Below the pieces are notes generated by a model that saw only the letters and a list, made by a program, of their open reading frames with translations, made no database searches and was not told the origin of the DNA. This document shows positions 52,942 to 60,515 of a DNA stretch of 64,000 nucleotides, piece by piece. A program made the position numbers and the translations under genes. Origin of the DNA: Leeia aquatica (lineage in GTDB: Bacteria; Pseudomonadota; Gammaproteobacteria; Burkholderiales; Leeiaceae); the NCBI RefSeq assembly GCF_012641365.1, contig NZ_JABAIM010000001.1, positions 868,001 through 932,000 on the forward strand, read 5' to 3'. The stretch's first letter is position 1. Every line of letters begins with the position of its first letter.

Positions 52942-54200
52942 GCACGCCCCCCGGCCTCAGCCGGTTTGGCCGCAGCATGCTGATCCTGCATGACACGCCC
53001 GGTGCGCAACAGCAGCGGCAACACCAGCACACAGGCCAGACCGCTGAGGTACCAGACACTGTCCGCCCCGCCATGGTGAATCAACTGGCTGGACCATACC
53101 GGCGCCAGCAGCCCGGCAATACTCCACGCCATGGAGTACACCCCCAGATAATGCCCGGTACGACGCCCCTCCGCACGCTGCATCACCAGCAGCACCAGGG
53201 TTGGCATCCACAGCATCTCGGCCACCGTCCACACCACGGTGGTGAACGACACCCAGCCAAAGCTCTGCCCCAGCGGCACCAATGCCGCACCCAATGCCAT
53301 CAGCGCACCGCCACTGAGTACCAGCGCCGTAGGCGGGTAGCGGCGGTTGCCCCAGGCGGTGAGGGGAATTTGTACCACGGTAATCAGCAAGCCATTGATG
53401 GCCATCTGCCAGCCAAAGGCCGATGGCCCCAGCCGATAATGCGCCCCCATATAATTACCCAACTGGATGTTGATGGTCTCAAACACCATCTGCAGCACCA
53501 GCGCGCCGCCCACAAACCAGAGAAAGGGCGGGTCCTGATACGGGGTTTGCCCCTCCTGCGGTGCTTTGGCAGTACCGGTCTGCGCTGCAGGCGCAGCCTC
53601 CGGTGCAAAGCGGCGCAACGCCCACCACAACCAGACACCCGCCAGGGCCGAGGTGAGGCTATCAAACAGGAACACAATCCGGTAATCCATGCTGGCAGCA
53701 ATCCCGCCCAGCACCCCGGCCAACGCCACCGCCAGATTGATCGACACCCGGTTGAGCGACTGCGCCGTCGCCCGGGTCTCCGGCGGACAGGCCTCCATGA
53801 TCAGGCGGTGGATTTGCGGCCGCAGCGCCACATCGGTAAAGCCGGTCACCAAGAGCAGTGGCGCCAGCCACCAGATTGAGTCGAGGAACAAATACAGCAG
53901 GAATATCAGCGCCGCGCTGAACAACATACCCACCGCCAGTCGCCGCGCCGGCCAATGGTCGGTCATCACGCCACCCAGCCAGGACCCCGCCAGCATGCCC
54001 ACCCCATTACAGGCCAGCAACCACCCCACCTGATCCATCGGCAAGTGCAGCGCCTGATGCAGATACAGCGGCATGAACATGCGCACCGCGCCACCCATGC
54101 GATTGATCAACTGTGTCGCCGCCAGTACCCAGGACATCACCGGCAATTGCGACACCGCCTCACCAAACATACGCTTCCACACCGCAGGCGCAGCAGACAT
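52938..54200 (-). CDS. MFS transporter, tandem paralogue A
   Basis: A 420-residue major facilitator, first of the pair. Shared blocks with paralogue B: LINRMGGAVRMFMPLYLHQ, HWPARRLAVGM, RPQIHRLIMEACPPETRATAQSLNRVS-type loop, QRAEGRRTGHYLGVYSMAWS. The central cytoplasmic loop (about 205-225, PEAAPAAQTGTAKAPQEG) is different from B. ATG 54200 has AGGAGG 5 nt upstream; the longer frame to 54287 lacks support. Two homologous, overlapping transporters of single-chain length suggest a recent duplication, possibly with divided substrate or a heteromeric arrangement. Confidence 0.9.
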   Translation of the reverse strand: MSAAPAVWKRMFGEAVSQLPVMSWVLAATQLINRMGGAVRMFMPLYLHQALHLPMDQVGWLLACNGVGMLAGSWLGGVMTDHWPARRLAVGMLFSAALIFLLYLFLDSIWWLAPLLLVTGFTDVALRPQIHRLIMEACPPETRATAQSLNRVSINLAVALAGVLGGIAASMDYRIVFLFDSLTSALAGVWLWWALRRFAPEAAPAAQTGTAKAPQEGQTPYQDPPFLWFVGGALVLQMVFETINIQLGNYMGAHYRLGPSAFGWQMAINGLLITVVQIPLTAWGNRRYPPTALVLSGGALMALGAALVPLGQSFGWVSFTTVVWTVAEMLWMPTLVLLVMQRAEGRRTGHYLGVYSMAWSIAGLLAPVWSSQLIHHGGADSVWYLSGLACVLVLPLLLRTGRVMQDQHAAAKPAEAGGRA

Positions 54201-54531
54201 CAAACCTCCTGAACGACGGGGCTGCTTGTGGCAGCACACCGAAAGCAGCGCCACCAGACGGTAGCGCCAGAGAAAGGGGGGGTGCACTTACTGTACGGTA
54301 ATGTCATCGGTTTGAAACGATACAGATGGTGCAAAAACCAGCAGACAGTGTTACGCCCTGTGCAAACGGGCGGGAGGGCTTGACTTGGGAGGGGGCTACA
54401 GCTGGAATGACCGAAGTTTGGGTATGGAGTCAGTTATCTTTCCCCTAGACCAGCATGCACCTGCCGGTAGCGCTTATGCAAATCGACTATTCAGGTGTAT
54501 ATTGTTACGCACCCTTTATCTGGTACGCCCC
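54201..54531. other. 331-bp divergent intergenic region
   Basis: Separates the MFS pair (minus) from a secreted-protein gene (plus). An in-frame extension of the latter begins at 54385 but reads through unlikely sequence. The stretch near 54485-54515 is AT-richer and probably holds the promoter of the downstream gene. No RNA gene or strong repeat seen. Confidence 0.4.
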
Positions 54532-55230
54532 ATGACACGATCACGCGGTTTAGCTTGCGCCCTGTTTCTGTCCGCCATCACGTTGAGCACTCACAGCACG
54601 GCGGCTCAACCCGCGTTTGAGCTATCCAGCAAGTTTTACGAGGCGGATTTCAGCCGAGCCCCCATCTGGGATGGCACCCATCGCTTCGAGAATGTGTTTT
54701 GCCTGAGCTTTCCGCGCAGCCAGGAGGCGCAGGGGCTGGCCTACGCGCTGTACAACAGCAATACCCTGTACTTTAGCCGGGTGGCCTACCCCGACCTGAC
54801 CGCCCTCTACGTGGTGACGTCAACCGTGCCGGCAGGCCGCACCACTGAAGCGGAGATCGACAATCTGGCCGCGCAAAACCAGCGCAGCGTGGAGGCCTAC
54901 CCCAGCTATTTCAAGCAGACCCGCACCACGGGCGTACTCGGCCCCTCACTGACCTTGACCGTGCGGAATGCGCGAGAAGGCGGCAAAGAAGCGCCCTTCC
55001 CTTTTGTACGCAGCGTAGCCAATCGACCGGATGGGCAGCTGGCCTCGCTCTCGGTGCATCGCCTGTTCGTGCACGGGCAAGATCGAATTGAAGTGGCCGG
55101 GCTGCGTTACTTCCAAGCCCCCATCAGCGCCGACCGCGAAGCCGAGGCAATCTCTAACTTGACCGCACTGGTCGAAGCCGCAGCCGACTCCTTGCAAAGC
55201 TGCACGGCGAAACTGCCACCACGGGGGTAA
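54532..55230 (+). CDS. Secreted protein of unknown function
   Basis: I do not recognise the family. From ATG 54532 the product has 232 residues and a signal peptide (CALFLSAITLSTHSTAA). The mature part includes FELSSKFYEADFSRAPIWDGTHRFENVFCLSFP-type start with one Cys, and a second Cys in LQSCTAKLPP at the very end, which could form a disulfide. It appears soluble and periplasmic. No ribosome site is obvious. No neighbour suggests a role; the next gene on the strand is csbD, over 350 bp away. Confidence 0.65.
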   Translation: MTRSRGLACALFLSAITLSTHSTAAQPAFELSSKFYEADFSRAPIWDGTHRFENVFCLSFPRSQEAQGLAYALYNSNTLYFSRVAYPDLTALYVVTSTVPAGRTTEAEIDNLAAQNQRSVEAYPSYFKQTRTTGVLGPSLTLTVRNAREGGKEAPFPFVRSVANRPDGQLASLSVHRLFVHGQDRIEVAGLRYFQAPISADREAEAISNLTALVEAAADSLQSCTAKLPPRG

Positions 55231-55586
55231 TTAAGGCAAAGAGGCGACCCCAGTATGCAGCAGATGCCAGCTAATAGCATCGGCCTGCTTTACTTCAACG
55301 CTCCGAACAGCCCCGCTCATAAGGCTGGGTCCAATCCCTTGCAAACCTTCACAATGAAGCTGCTGCCATAGTAGGTAGTAAGTGTAATCTATGTACGCTA
55401 TCGCACCGCCAGGTGAGTTGAATGCGCCTAGTCTTAATCTACTGCCCGGTGGTCTAGCCAATTAAATTTAGCTCGGTCGCTGTGATGCAGAAACACGTTC
55501 CTAAATTATCTAACACTAAATAACATGCCTGCTGTGCAAGTTAGATATTCTTGCCTGTGGCACAACCACCCATAAGGAGCATCAAA
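55231..55586. other. 356-bp AT-richer spacer upstream of csbD
   Basis: No credible gene. It contains a Crp-type dyad (55392-55407) and an inverted repeat TATCTAAC (55507-55514) / GTTAGATA (55540-55547) 40 to 80 bp before the csbD start. The base composition changes here from GC-rich core to AT-richer, marking the left edge of the stress-like island. A 76-codon minus-strand frame covers part of it without family similarity. Confidence 0.5.
55392..55407. promoter_or_regulatory. Crp/Fnr-type dyad, copy A
   Basis: TGTACGCTATCGCACC, 14 of 16 identical to copy B at 56948. The arrangement TGT-x-CG-N4-CG-x-ACA has the 16-bp spacing of Crp/Fnr sites. It lies about 180 bp before the csbD start. Confidence 0.5.
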
Positions 55587-55793
55587 ATGAACTGGGATAT
55601 TACTGAAGAAAACTGGAAGCAATTTAAAGGTAAAGTTAAGGCGCAATGGGCTAAGTTAACAAATGACCATCTTGATGTCATTGCGGGAAAACGTACAGCC
55701 CTAGCTGGAAAAATTCAAGAAACATACGGTGTCAGCAGCGAGACGGCAGAGGAGCAGATCAAGAAATTTGAGGCGCAACAAAAAGATGGCTGA
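55587..55793 (+). CDS. CsbD-family stress protein
   Basis: A 68-residue hydrophilic protein with the CsbD/YjbJ pattern: MNWDITEENWKQFKGKVKAQ then WAKLTNDHLDVIAGKRTALAG and a C-terminal QETYGVSSETAEEQIKKFEA. Family members are abundant under osmotic, phosphate or general stress; their molecular role is unknown. AAGGAGC precedes the ATG by seven nt. It is monocistronic, ending in a terminator at 55885, and carries AT-richer codons than the surrounding genome. Confidence 0.92.
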   Translation: MNWDITEENWKQFKGKVKAQWAKLTNDHLDVIAGKRTALAGKIQETYGVSSETAEEQIKKFEAQQKDG

Positions 55794-55884
55794 CCGCATT
55801 AATGACTAATCCTATCTCGGGTGTTGAAGTGAAAAAATAAAAGCACCCGAGGTTAGCTGCCAGGTTATCAATAAAAACAAGCTT

Positions 55885-55921
55885 TGCCCCATGTATTTTA
55901 ACAATATGGGGCATTTTTTTA
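55885..55921 (+). terminator. Rho-independent terminator of csbD
   Basis: TGCCCCAT / ATGGGGCA stem with a 13-base loop, followed by TTTTTTT. It lies about 90 bp after the csbD stop. Confidence 0.9.
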
Positions 55922-55951
55922 AATAATTTTCTTGTTGGTAAAGGAGAGAAA

Positions 55952-56125
55952 ATGCAAGCCATCGCCACCCCGCAAGATGCACTGGAAGCAGATGAACTAC
56001 CGAACAGTCGCGGGGGAATGAATGAACTGTTGAGCCCATCTACAGACGAGCGATTTGTTGAAATGAGCCCCTACGAGCTGCTAATGTGTGTAGATGCATG
56101 GCTATCGGAGGGAGGGCGTGAATAG
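55952..56125 (+). CDS. Small ORF, 57 residues, unknown function
   Basis: A short reading frame with a strong ribosome site (AAAGGAGAGAAA directly before the ATG), starting 30 bp after the csbD terminator. The acidic product begins MQAIATPQDALEADELPN and ends AWLSEGGRE; the middle SPYELLMCVDAWL could be a short helix with one Cys. I know of no family. The good start signals and its place in the stress-like island support a real gene; it is convergent with the Crp-family regulator, whose stop is 15 bp beyond. Confidence 0.5.
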   Translation: MQAIATPQDALEADELPNSRGGMNELLSPSTDERFVEMSPYELLMCVDAWLSEGGRE

Positions 56126-56140
56126 GCTACAGTGATTGAG

Positions 56141-56860
56141 TTAGGTTGCCATTATGTTGGGTAATAAACGATCATATTCTTTCTTAACCACTGCATAGCA
56201 CTCGCAAGAGCGTTTCTCAAGCCCCAGTCTGTCCAGCACTTTGATATGCCCGCGTGCATAACTTATCAGCCCTGCTTTTTGCAACTTTAACGCAGCTTCC
56301 GTCACGCCCTCACGGCGTACACCCAGCATATTTGCAATGAGCTCCTGTGTCATCACCAGTTCATTTCCTGTCAGGCGATCAAGGCTTAGTAGCAGCCAAC
56401 GACACAATTGCTGGTCAAGTGAATGATGCCGGTTGCAAACGGCTGTTTGTGCCATCTGGGTAATCAAAGCCTGAGTATAACGCAATAATAAATGTAAAGC
56501 GGGACCAGCTCGATTAAACTCATCCTGCAATGCAAACGCTTTTAGGCGAATACCCTCTCCGGCACTCTGTACAACGGCTCGACTGGGGGTTGATCCACCT
56601 CCCATAAAAAGCGATATGCCGACTACTCCCTCATTGCCTACCACAGCAATTTCAGCTGAGGCGCCATTTTCCAATACATACAGCAAGGAAACAATACTGG
56701 TTGTTGGAAAGAAAACGTGAGATTGAATGCATCCTGGCTCAGAGATTACCTGACCCAGTGGCATATGAACGTGTTCGAGAAACGGAGCCCAGCGTGAAAA
56801 TTCCTCCTGGGGAAGTGCTGCCAAAAGATGGTTATCGTTCTTTTCGTTTAGGAACAGCAC
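56141..56860 (-). CDS. Crp/Fnr-family transcriptional regulator
   Basis: A regulator of about 239 residues. N-terminal beta-barrel: LLAALPQEEFSRWAPFLEHVHMPLGQVISEPG then VFFPTTSIVSLLYVLENGASAEIAVVGNEGVVGI-type region (variant of the cyclic-nucleotide barrel, without the classic cAMP phosphate-binding Arg-Ser pair visible). C-terminal helix-turn-helix: VMTQELIANMLGVRREGVTEAALKLQKAGLI. No Fnr-type cysteine cluster at the N-terminus. GTG at 56860 is chosen because GAGGG lies 8 nt upstream; ATG at 56929 is an alternative. A Crp-type dyad about 90 bp upstream suggests autoregulation. Confidence 0.85.
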   Translation of the reverse strand: MLFLNEKNDNHLLAALPQEEFSRWAPFLEHVHMPLGQVISEPGCIQSHVFFPTTSIVSLLYVLENGASAEIAVVGNEGVVGISLFMGGGSTPSRAVVQSAGEGIRLKAFALQDEFNRAGPALHLLLRYTQALITQMAQTAVCNRHHSLDQQLCRWLLLSLDRLTGNELVMTQELIANMLGVRREGVTEAALKLQKAGLISYARGHIKVLDRLGLEKRSCECYAVVKKEYDRLLPNIMAT

Positions 56861-56947
56861 CGCTTGGCCCTCACTGGTAAGGTTATAGGCAGAGGGTGTA
56901 CACCCGCCTCTTGGTGCCACACCATACACCTGTGCATGTTACCTGTA

Positions 56948-56963
56948 TGTACGCTACCGCACA
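56948..56963. promoter_or_regulatory. Crp/Fnr-type dyad, copy B
   Basis: TGTACGCTACCGCACA, the most symmetric copy (TGT-A-CG-CTAC-CG-C-ACA). It lies upstream of the Crp-family regulator gene, in the 193-bp spacer 56930-57122. A half-site GGTACGCTAT occurs near 57066. Confidence 0.55.
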
Positions 56964-57122
56964 TATGGCCAAAATATTGATTACTGAATCACGCACACTT
57001 CAATGGCACCAGGATTCCTGCTCTCGTACTACACTGGGGGCGTTCCAAAATTTACATCTGGGGCGGTACGCTATAGATTAAACAACGACCGCCACATTTA
57101 TTGCTGTGTCACTCTCGGAAGC

Positions 57123-57365
57123 TTACTTGCTATGCTTGCTAGCATGAAGCTGGATTGCCTCTTTAGCATGCTCATTGGCCTGAATCGAATGACTGCTGGC
57201 GACTACCGTATGATGCGCAGCAGCTTTGTGATCCCCGGAATGATGCAGCTTTGCTGCCTCCTTATGATGCTTGGAAGCCAACTCATGCTGTTCAGCCGCC
57301 TGTTGATGATGTGAGCTACTCTGTTTTTGCTCGGTCTCTTGATTGTTTAGCTTGATCTGTTCCAT
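57123..57365 (-). CDS. Small histidine-rich helical protein
   Basis: An 80-residue hydrophilic protein with 14 histidines, many paired (SKHHKEAAKLHHSGDHKAAAHH). Hydrophobic residues are mostly Ala in a heptad-like spacing, so it should form one or two amphipathic helices. Similar His-rich small proteins occur in stress and accessory regions of proteobacteria; their role is unknown and metal buffering is only a guess. GGAG before the ATG, a promoter at 57399-57427 and a Crp-type dyad further upstream support expression. Confidence 0.75.
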   Translation of the reverse strand: MEQIKLNNQETEQKQSSSHHQQAAEQHELASKHHKEAAKLHHSGDHKAAAHHTVVASSHSIQANEHAKEAIQLHASKHSK

Positions 57366-57398
57366 TTGAAACTCCAGTCATAAGTAAGTGCGATGTAC

Positions 57399-57427
57399 TT
57401 AATAAAAATTATTGAGTTGGATCGCAA
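57399..57427 (-). promoter_or_regulatory. Promoter of His-rich gene
   Basis: On the minus strand TTGCGA, 17 bp, TATTAA. The expected transcript start is near 57392, leaving a leader of about 27 nt with TGGAG before the ATG. Copy C of the Crp-type dyad is centred about 74 bp upstream of that start, a plausible activator position. Confidence 0.55.
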
Positions 57428-57458
57428 ACTCATCATGACAGGGTAGTCACTACAGTTC

Positions 57459-57474
57459 TGTACGCTTGAGCACA
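57459..57474. promoter_or_regulatory. Crp/Fnr-type dyad, copy C
   Basis: TGTACGCTTGAGCACA, 13 of 16 identical to copy B. It lies upstream of the promoter of the His-rich gene. Confidence 0.5.
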
Positions 57475-57684
57475 CTTGGCCATTTAAATTTGCAACAGGG
57501 TCAACACTTTGTTTTAAGCTGGATCTGGCCATGACACCCCCTCCATGCAGCCCTCAACCTGCAACCGTGCGAAGGGGCACAATGACCCATCAGACATTGC
57601 GCCATACACTGATCTGCCCTGTAGAACATTTCTCAGAAGCAAGTAGCGCACCTTGCCACACAGCGCGCTACTCTCTGGCCCGCA

Positions 57685-58527
57685 TCACATCTTCACGCCC
57701 AGTTCACGCAGGCGCTCTTCGAGGTAGGAGAGCGCGGTGTAGCGCTCAGACAGGACCACTTCGTCGCGCGGGTGCAGGAAGAGCGGCAGCGAGACGCGGG
57801 ATTTGAAGCGACCTTCGCCGGTGGGGTTAATCACGCGGTGGGTGGTGGAGGGGAAGTAGCCGCCAGAGGCTTCCTGCAGCATGTCGCCGATATTGATCAC
57901 CAGGGTGCCGAAATCACAGGGGACGTCGTACCACACGTCGTCCATGCCTTTGACCTGCAGGCCAGGTTCGTTGGCGGCGGGCAGCACGGTGAGCAGGTTG
58001 ATGTCTTCGTGGGCGGCGGCGCGGATGGCGCCGGGCTCTTCGTCACCGGTCAGCGGTGGGTAGCGCAGGACGCGCAGCAGGGTTTTGGCACTGCCTTCGA
58101 TCATGTCGGGCAGCGGCATGGAGAAGCGGGCGCGCACGTCTGCCGGGCTGTTGTCCTGCACCCAGCCGAGCAGTTCTTGCGCGAGGCGGTTGGCCACATC
58201 ATAGTAGCGGCGGGCGGTATCTGGTACTTCAGCCGGGTAGCGGCCCCACGGGTAGAGGTGGTAGTACTCTTTGATGTCTTTCTTGCTGTGGCCTTTGGCG
58301 GTTTCAGAAATGGCAGTGGAGAAGAAGCCATCCTGTTTGTCGCGGTCAAAGGCGTATCGGGTTTTGGCATCGGTATCAAAGAAGGCCAGCCATTCGCGGT
58401 AGATGGCTTCCACCATGTCTTGCGGGATAGGGTGGTTCTTGAGTACGCCAAAGCCGGTCTGGCGCAGCGATTCAGTGAAGCGGGCGGGCGCGTCCGGGTC
58501 GCGGTAGTCTACAACCTGTACTTGCAT
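57685..58527 (-). CDS. Isopenicillin N synthase-like 2OG-Fe(II) oxygenase
   Basis: Cytoplasmic non-haem iron enzyme of 280 residues. The 2-His-1-carboxylate ligands are visible: His and Asp in AAHEDINLLTVL (about 187-198) and His in PSTTHRVINP (about 242-251); the co-substrate pocket Arg/Ser is SRVSLPLF. The N-terminal FGVLKNHPIPQDM corresponds to the usual VxNHGI motif. Chromosomal homologues are widespread and their substrates mostly unknown. GTG at 58566 is a possible earlier start. Not in an evident pathway cluster. Confidence 0.88.
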   Translation of the reverse strand: MQVQVVDYRDPDAPARFTESLRQTGFGVLKNHPIPQDMVEAIYREWLAFFDTDAKTRYAFDRDKQDGFFSTAISETAKGHSKKDIKEYYHLYPWGRYPAEVPDTARRYYDVANRLAQELLGWVQDNSPADVRARFSMPLPDMIEGSAKTLLRVLRYPPLTGDEEPGAIRAAAHEDINLLTVLPAANEPGLQVKGMDDVWYDVPCDFGTLVINIGDMLQEASGGYFPSTTHRVINPTGEGRFKSRVSLPLFLHPRDEVVLSERYTALSYLEERLRELGVKM

Positions 58528-58715
58528 GGTATTGAGTGCCTTTGCGAGTTCGTTCTGTTTCAACACGAACCGGGGGGATACCTATTGTATGCCCTTACGG
58601 TCTGAGGGTCGAGCCAGCGGGTCGACTGTACTGGTGGCTGCCGGGGCTGCTGTACCTGCTGGCTCGCCTTCCCTCGCCCTACAATGAGCTACCCTTCCTT
58701 GCCGGAGTTTCCTGC

Positions 58716-59513
58716 ATGCACCTCGCTGCCCTACATCATTACCCGGTCAAGTCCTGCGCCGGGCAGCCCTTGGCTGAAGCGGATGTGTCCCCCTTGGGCT
58801 TGCCGTTTGACCGTCACTGGATGCTGGCGCTGCCGGATGGACAATTCATCACGGGCCGCGATTATCCGCTGCTGGTGCGGGTAACGGTGGTGGCGAATGC
58901 GACAGGTCTGCAGCTCTCCGCGCCCGGCATGCCACCCTTGCAAGTCAGCCCGGCAGATTGCACCGCGCCGGTGCAGACCGGGGTGTGGCGTTACCAGTTC
59001 TCGGCCTGGGGTGGATGCCAGGTGGCCAACACCTGGTTCAGTGAATATCTGCAGACGGCGTGCCAGTTGTTATACATCGGCGCGGAAACCCAGCGCTGGC
59101 ACGACCGCATGGAAGCGGTACCCCTGTCGTTTGCCGATGGTTACCCGCTGCTCTTGATCGGGCAAGGCTCGCTGGATGACCTGAACAGCCGACTGGCGCA
59201 GCCGGTGGGAATGGCAAACTTCCGCCCCAACTTGGTGATTGCGGAAAGCAACGCCTATGAAGAGGATTACTGGCAACGCATTCGCATCGGTGAGGTGGAG
59301 TTTTTCAACCCCAAGCCTTGCTCACGCTGCATCTTCACCACGGTGGACCCCGCCACGGGGGAGAAGGCCGCCAGCGGCGAACCGCTGGCCACCCTCAGCC
59401 AGTACCGAATGATCGAACCGCATGGGGTGTGCTTCGGGGTGAATCTGGTGGTCAGCAAGCCCGGCACCTTGCGGATTGGCGATCCGCTGGAGGTGCTGGA
59501 CTGGGATTTCTGA
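58716..59513 (+). CDS. MOSC domain protein (YcbX-like, without ferredoxin domain)
   Basis: Molybdenum-cofactor sulfurase C-terminal family, 265 residues. The N-terminal beta-barrel starts ALHHYPVKSCAGQPLAEADVSPLGLPFDRHWML-like, and the MOSC domain shows FRPNLVIAE and the conserved Cys region FNPKPCSRCIFTTVDP (about 195-210). In E. coli YcbX an added ferredoxin domain reduces N-hydroxylated compounds; it is missing here, so an electron partner must be separate. GGAG lies 8 nt before ATG 58716. Convergent with the EamA gene. Confidence 0.88.
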   Translation: MHLAALHHYPVKSCAGQPLAEADVSPLGLPFDRHWMLALPDGQFITGRDYPLLVRVTVVANATGLQLSAPGMPPLQVSPADCTAPVQTGVWRYQFSAWGGCQVANTWFSEYLQTACQLLYIGAETQRWHDRMEAVPLSFADGYPLLLIGQGSLDDLNSRLAQPVGMANFRPNLVIAESNAYEEDYWQRIRIGEVEFFNPKPCSRCIFTTVDPATGEKAASGEPLATLSQYRMIEPHGVCFGVNLVVSKPGTLRIGDPLEVLDWDF

Positions 59514-59519
59514 CCCGGC

Positions 59520-60422
59520 TTAGCGCACTAGGGCCAGCTTGCCTGCGGGCGCTGGCGCCGGGCGGCTGGAGAGCAGTACCCCGCCAATCACCAGCAACAT
59601 GCCCAGCCATTGGGCGCCGGTGACTACTTGCCCCAGTAGCAAGCCCATCAGGCAGGTCAGCACCGGCACCAGATTGATGAAAATGGTGGCGCGTGCCGTC
59701 CCCAGGGTTTTGATGCCCTGGTTCCACCAGACGTAGGTCAAGCCTACGCCGAGCACACCCATCACAACCAGCGCAGCAAACAGGGGGAGCGTGGGCAGAT
59801 GCAGGCCCTGTGCTGGCACGCTGATGCCCATCAAGCCCAAGGCCCCAGCGATGATGGTCACCGTGGTCATCTGCAGGGTAGTCATGCCACGCACAAAACC
59901 GCGCCCGATGACTCCGTAACTCACCCAGCCCAGTACAGCGAGCATGATCAGGCCATCGGCAGGGGACAGGTTCAGATGTTGCAACACCTGCCAGCTGCCG
60001 CGGCTGACAACAGTAACCACGCCGGCAAACGCCAGCCCTGCACCCAGCCACTGCTGCACATTCAACCGCTCACGCAGCAGGAGCGCCGACATGACCGCCG
60101 TCAGGGCTGGGGTGGTCGCCATCAGCAGGGAAGCATTGACCGGTGAACTGCCCCCCAGGCCACCATAGAGTGCCAGATTGAAGCCCACCACCCCCAGCAG
60201 CACCATCATCAGCAAGGGGCGCGCATTCTTTCGGATGGCTTGCCAGTCGTAGCCCTCGGACAGCCATACCCAGATACCCAGGGTCAATGCAGCCAGCAGC
60301 ATCCGCCAGGTGGTCAACTCCAGCACCGGCAGCTGCTGCAACACCCACTTGCCAAGGTGGAACATGGCTGCCCAGCACAGCGCGGTAATGATTAGCTGGA
60401 TAACTGCCCTGCGGTAACTCAT
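59520..60422 (-). CDS. EamA/DMT-family transporter
   Basis: Ten-helix inner-membrane exporter of 300 residues with two EamA repeats. Recognisable pieces: AMFHLGKWVLQQLPVLELTTWRML-type first repeat, NASLLMATTPALTAVMSALLLRERL (about 97-121), and the second-repeat LGVGLTYVWWNQGIKTLGTARATIFINLVPVL-type end (about 220-255). The substrate is unknown. It is divergent from a LysR gene 93 bp away that probably controls it. Confidence 0.9.
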   Translation of the reverse strand: MSYRRAVIQLIITALCWAAMFHLGKWVLQQLPVLELTTWRMLLAALTLGIWVWLSEGYDWQAIRKNARPLLMMVLLGVVGFNLALYGGLGGSSPVNASLLMATTPALTAVMSALLLRERLNVQQWLGAGLAFAGVVTVVSRGSWQVLQHLNLSPADGLIMLAVLGWVSYGVIGRGFVRGMTTLQMTTVTIIAGALGLMGISVPAQGLHLPTLPLFAALVVMGVLGVGLTYVWWNQGIKTLGTARATIFINLVPVLTCLMGLLLGQVVTGAQWLGMLLVIGGVLLSSRPAPAPAGKLALVR

Positions 60423-60515
60423 ATTGCCCTCACTTGCTTTGACTCATTGAGCTTGCAGTTTAATTTTCCTAAATTGATAATTGAATAGCGATAAATCGAA
60501 ATTCATTTTCCACTT

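Larger units (their letters stand above)
57366..57684. other. 319-bp spacer between His-rich gene and oxygenase gene
   Basis: Holds the promoter and Crp-type dyad of the His-rich gene on its left side and returns to GC-rich sequence on the right. A degenerate dyad (CGTGCGAAGGGGCACA at 57566-57581) is also present. No credible gene found. Confidence 0.4.

Noticed and set aside
55231-55461. 76-codon minus-strand frame between the secreted-protein gene and csbD
   Set aside because: No ribosome site and no recognisable features; it overlaps a candidate regulatory dyad.
57531-57806. 91-codon plus-strand frame before the oxygenase gene
   Set aside because: Runs into the 3' end of the oxygenase gene on the opposite strand; no ribosome site and low-complexity Arg/Ala-rich translation.
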